The notes beneath the pieces were generated by a model, which worked only from the letters and a program-made list of their open reading frames with translations, did no database searches and was not told where the DNA came from. DNA of 7,830 bases from CAZCCC01 sp964497245 (lineage in GTDB: Bacteria; Patescibacteriota; Patescibacteriia; Buchananbacterales; UBA6539): positions 1-7,830 of the forward strand of contig CAZCCC010000041.1 in assembly GCA_964497245.1 (NCBI GenBank), read 5' to 3'. Shown here one piece after another: positions 6,204 through 7,830 of this stretch (position 1 is its first letter; each line of letters opens with the position of its first letter). Made by a program: the position numbers and the translations under genes.

Positions 6204-6236
6204 TAAAGATATACCATAAAAAAATCTTTATTGCAA
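6204..6236 (-). promoter_or_regulatory. Extended -10 promoter of the Gmad2 gene
   Basis: On the minus strand, TTGCAA (6231-6236) is followed after 17 bases by TATATC (6208-6213), which is preceded by TGG and so forms an extended -10. A 7-bp inverted repeat, TAAAGAT/ATCTTTA (6204-6210 and 6224-6230), spans the -10 and the spacer and could be an operator. Initiation near 6201 implies a 5' leader of about 108 bases. Confidence 0.45.
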
Positions 6237-6291
6237 CATTTAAATTTGCCTTAAAAATTTTTCTTATATCCTTTACTTATTTGAAATAATA

Positions 6292-7539
6292 TTATTTTTT
6301 ACAAGCCGCATTTATGCCGGCTACATAGCCGGTACTCCAGGCGCCCTGCAGATTAAATCCGCCGGTTACCGCATCAATGTTCAAAATTTCACCGGCAAAA
6401 AATAGTCCGGGAATAATTTTTGATTCCATTGTTTTTGGATTTATCTCGTTTAGGTTAATTCCGCCGGAAGTGACAATTGATTTAATTATGTCTTCCACAC
6501 CCGAAATTTTTAGCTTGAAATTTTTTAGCAGGTTTAATAATTTTTTTCTTTCTTCTTTTCTAATTTCAGCACATTTTTTATTTTCATCAATTTCGGTTAA
6601 TTCAATCATTAGTGGAATTAATTTTTTTGGCATGAGTTTTTGCAGGCTGTTTTTTAGCGCCTTGTTTTTAAATTCATTAAAGTCGCGCATAATTCTTTTA
6701 TCCAGAGTTTGATAATCCAGCGCCGGCTTGAAATCAATTCTAAGTTCAAGGTTTTTTTCTAAATTTTGGCTTATTTTTTTGCTCATGTCCAAAATAATCG
6801 GACCGCTTATTCCGTTGTGGGTAAATATTGCTTCGCCTGTTCTTTCATCAATTTTTTTATTATCTTTGTAAACCGATATTTTAACGTTTTTTAAACTCAA
6901 TCCTTGAAGTTTTTTAATCCAATGTTCTTTAATTACTATTGGCACCAGAGCCGGACCTATTTTTTCAATTTTGTGCCCGAATTTTTTACCCCACTTATAA
7001 CCGTCGCCACAGCTGCCTGTTTCTGGATAAGAAACTCCGCCGGTGCAAATTATTAGTTTATTTGAGGTAACTATTGAATTGTTTAGGGCTATTTGAAAAT
7101 TTTTATTTTTAAATGAAATATCTTTAATTTCAGTTTTGGTTATTACTTTAACCCCGTATTTATTTAATTGTTTAATCAGTATTTCAAGAACTTCGCTTGC
7201 TTTGTCAGATGTTGGAAATATTCTATTACCTCTTTCAGTTTTTGTTTTAAGCCCGGATTCGCTAAAAAAATTAATTAGCGCATGATTATCAAATTGATTA
7301 AAGCAAGAATATAAAAATTTTCCATTATCTCCGAAAGCTGATACTAAATCCTTGACTTCTTTACACGAGCTTGTAATGTTGCAACGGCCTTTTCCGGTAA
7401 GAAGCAGTTTTTTTCCAAGTTTTTCATTTTTTTCCAGGATTAGTGTTTTGGCTCCATTTTTAGCGGCGAAAATGGCAGCCATCATTCCAGCCGGACCCCC
7501 GCCGATTATAACAACGTTAGTTTTTAAATTATTTTTCAT
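6292..7539 (-). CDS. HI0933-family (YhiN-like) FAD-dependent flavoprotein
   Basis: This 415-residue cytosolic flavoprotein belongs to the HI0933/YhiN family of the two-dinucleotide-binding-domain oxidoreductases. The N-terminus carries the FAD-binding Rossmann motif IIGGGPAGMMAA (11-22) and an acidic strand end (LILEK, 33-37). These are followed by the family signature KLLLTGKGRCNIT (44-56). GGVSYPETGSCGDGY (167-181) and FTHNGISGPIIL (239-250) are also family-typical. Near the C-terminus, PGLFFAGEILNIDAVTGG (377-394) and FNLQGAWSTGYVAG (395-408) complete the FAD site. Length fits the usual 390-420. The enzymatic reaction is not established for most members, and related names such as BaiN refer to only some of them. 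No operon partner is adjacent. The gene follows a terminator after tRNA-His and probably has its own promoter very close to its start. No clear terminator was seen after its TAA. Confidence 0.92.
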   Translation of the reverse strand: MKNNLKTNVVIIGGGPAGMMAAIFAAKNGAKTLILEKNEKLGKKLLLTGKGRCNITSSCKEVKDLVSAFGDNGKFLYSCFNQFDNHALINFFSESGLKTKTERGNRIFPTSDKASEVLEILIKQLNKYGVKVITKTEIKDISFKNKNFQIALNNSIVTSNKLIICTGGVSYPETGSCGDGYKWGKKFGHKIEKIGPALVPIVIKEHWIKKLQGLSLKNVKISVYKDNKKIDERTGEAIFTHNGISGPIILDMSKKISQNLEKNLELRIDFKPALDYQTLDKRIMRDFNEFKNKALKNSLQKLMPKKLIPLMIELTEIDENKKCAEIRKEERKKLLNLLKNFKLKISGVEDIIKSIVTSGGINLNEINPKTMESKIIPGLFFAGEILNIDAVTGGFNLQGAWSTGYVAGINAACKK

Positions 7540-7549
7540 ATTATTAAGA

Positions 7550-7578
7550 AGTATATATTAATATAGTTATTATAACAA
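7550..7578 (-). promoter_or_regulatory. Promoter of the flavoprotein gene, nearly leaderless
   Basis: On the minus strand, TTGTTA (7573-7578, 4 of 6 consensus bases) and TATACT (7550-7555, 5 of 6) are spaced by 17 bases. The -10 ends only 10 bases before the ATG, so initiation at the normal distance leaves a leader of about 4 bases. An alternative TATAAT at 7569-7574 exists but has no acceptable -35 partner. The absence of a Shine-Dalgarno fits the near-leaderless reading. Confidence 0.5.
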
Positions 7579-7605
7579 AAAAATCTCCTTTAGGGAGATT
7601 TTTTT
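7577..7605. terminator. Intrinsic terminator after tRNA-His (12-bp stem)
   Basis: AAAAAAATCTCC (7577-7588) and GGAGATTTTTTT (7594-7605) are perfect 12-bp complements around the loop TTTAG. The stem is GC-rich only near the loop and A/T at its base, giving a seven-T tract on either strand. In the minus direction it begins 3 bases after the tRNA CCA end and so ends the tRNA transcript before the flavoprotein gene. Confidence 0.9.
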
Positions 7606-7607
7606 GA

Positions 7608-7684
7608 TGGGGTGAGCGACCGGGCTTGAACCGGCAACCACTGGTGCCACAAACCAGTGCTCTACCAATTGAGCTACGCCCACC
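7608..7684 (-). tRNA. tRNA-His (anticodon GTG), with encoded G-1 and CCA
   Basis: A complete 77-base cloverleaf reads on the minus strand. The acceptor arm GTGGGCG pairs with CGCTCAC (one G-T wobble). The D stem is GCTC/GAGC. The anticodon stem CTGGT/ACCAG encloses the loop TTGTGGC with anticodon GTG at 7648-7650. The T arm is GCCGG-TTCAAGC-CCGGT. An additional 5' G (G-1, at 7684) faces discriminator C73 (7611), the identity pair of bacterial tRNA-His, and the 3' CCA is encoded. It decodes CAC and CAT. A promoter lies upstream and a strong terminator immediately downstream, so it appears to be transcribed as a single gene. Confidence 0.98.
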
Positions 7685-7704
7685 AAAATAAAATTTTTAT
7701 TAAT

Positions 7705-7732
7705 CTTATAATATCACCAAGTTAATATTCAA
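7705..7732 (-). promoter_or_regulatory. Promoter of tRNA-His
   Basis: On the minus strand, TTGAAT (7727-7732, 4 of 6 consensus bases) and TATAAG (7705-7710, 5 of 6) are spaced by 16 bases. The -10 ends 20 bases before G-1 of the tRNA, leaving a short 5' extension for RNase P to remove. No GC-rich discriminator of the stringent-control type was seen; the bases after the -10 are AT-rich. Confidence 0.5.
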
Positions 7733-7830
7733 TGATACCTCTTATGTGCTCAATTTTAATCTGTATCGGCTCATTTGGCGTGACAACTCGGTCTGGTGCT
7801 GTCACTTATTGTATATTTTAGACCTTTTTT
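7722..7830 (-). other. Window-edge stretch with a possible remnant of a reading frame
   Basis: A 27-codon frame from GTG at 7805 to TAA at 7722 reads in part VVTPNEPIQIKIEHI, which looks protein-like. It is closed upstream by stops at 7806-7808 and 7818-7820. The adjacent frame is open from the window edge to a TGA at 7771-7773 and reads KKGLKYTIS before it. One base of shift near 7805-7807 would join the two into a C-terminal tail of a gene lying mostly outside the window. The tract is too short to separate from chance. Confidence 0.2.

Noticed and set aside
7780..7805. Inverted repeat GTGACA-N14-TGTCAC
   Set aside because: A 6-bp repeat with a 14-base centre is expected by chance at this length, and no promoter or gene feature is attached to it.
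7744..7821. Plus-strand 25-residue open frame near the right edge
   Set aside because: It is short, has no Shine-Dalgarno or clear promoter, and opposes the more protein-like minus-strand frame; probably chance in a locally GC-richer stretch.

Overview
The window reads as chromosomal DNA from an AT-rich bacterium, most likely a Candidate Phyla Radiation (Patescibacteria, Parcubacteria-like) lineage. This is inferred from the gene types: a secreted lamin-tail-domain protein with a Cys-Pro tail, a Cys-rich Gmad2 protein, a secreted coiled-coil protein of the kind common in these genomes, and a minimal VIT-like permease. No 16S or ribosomal marker is present, so the assignment is tentative. TAA, TAG and TGA are all used as stops. 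The long genes contain no in-frame TGA, which argues against the Gracilibacteria/Absconditabacteria code.

Layout. Positions 3-3525 hold three minus-strand genes, in transcription order: an MFS permease, a membrane-anchored HtrA-type serine protease and the lamin-tail-domain protein. Each has its own recognisable promoter. A 243-base divergent intergenic region (3526-3768) follows, with two distinct inverted repeats. A plus-strand pair comes next: a secreted coiled-coil protein and, 4 bases later, a short VIT/CCC1-like membrane protein. A strong bidirectional terminator (5100-5136) separates this pair from a convergent minus-strand gene for a membrane-anchored, Cys-rich Gmad2 protein, which has a leader of about 110 bases. 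Further right, on the minus strand, are an HI0933-family flavoprotein gene, a 12-bp-stem terminator and a complete tRNA-His(GTG). The last 145 bases hold the tRNA promoter and at most the remnant of a reading frame.

How the genes relate. Five of the seven proteins are predicted to be exported or membrane-embedded: the lamin-tail, coiled-coil and Gmad2 proteins, the two transporters, and the protease makes six in all. The window is therefore largely an envelope region. HtrA would give quality control of exported proteins. The lamin-tail and Gmad2 proteins look like surface binding or adhesion modules. The coiled-coil/VIT-like pair is the only clear two-gene operon. The flavoprotein is the one cytosolic enzyme. 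None of the seven starts has a canonical Shine-Dalgarno sequence, and at least one promoter lies so close to its ATG that the mRNA would be almost leaderless. I see no CRISPR array, insertion sequence, phage gene or clearly new defence system. The most unusual items are the operon with the minimal VIT-like protein, the repeat-bearing divergent promoter region, and the Cys-rich exported proteins.
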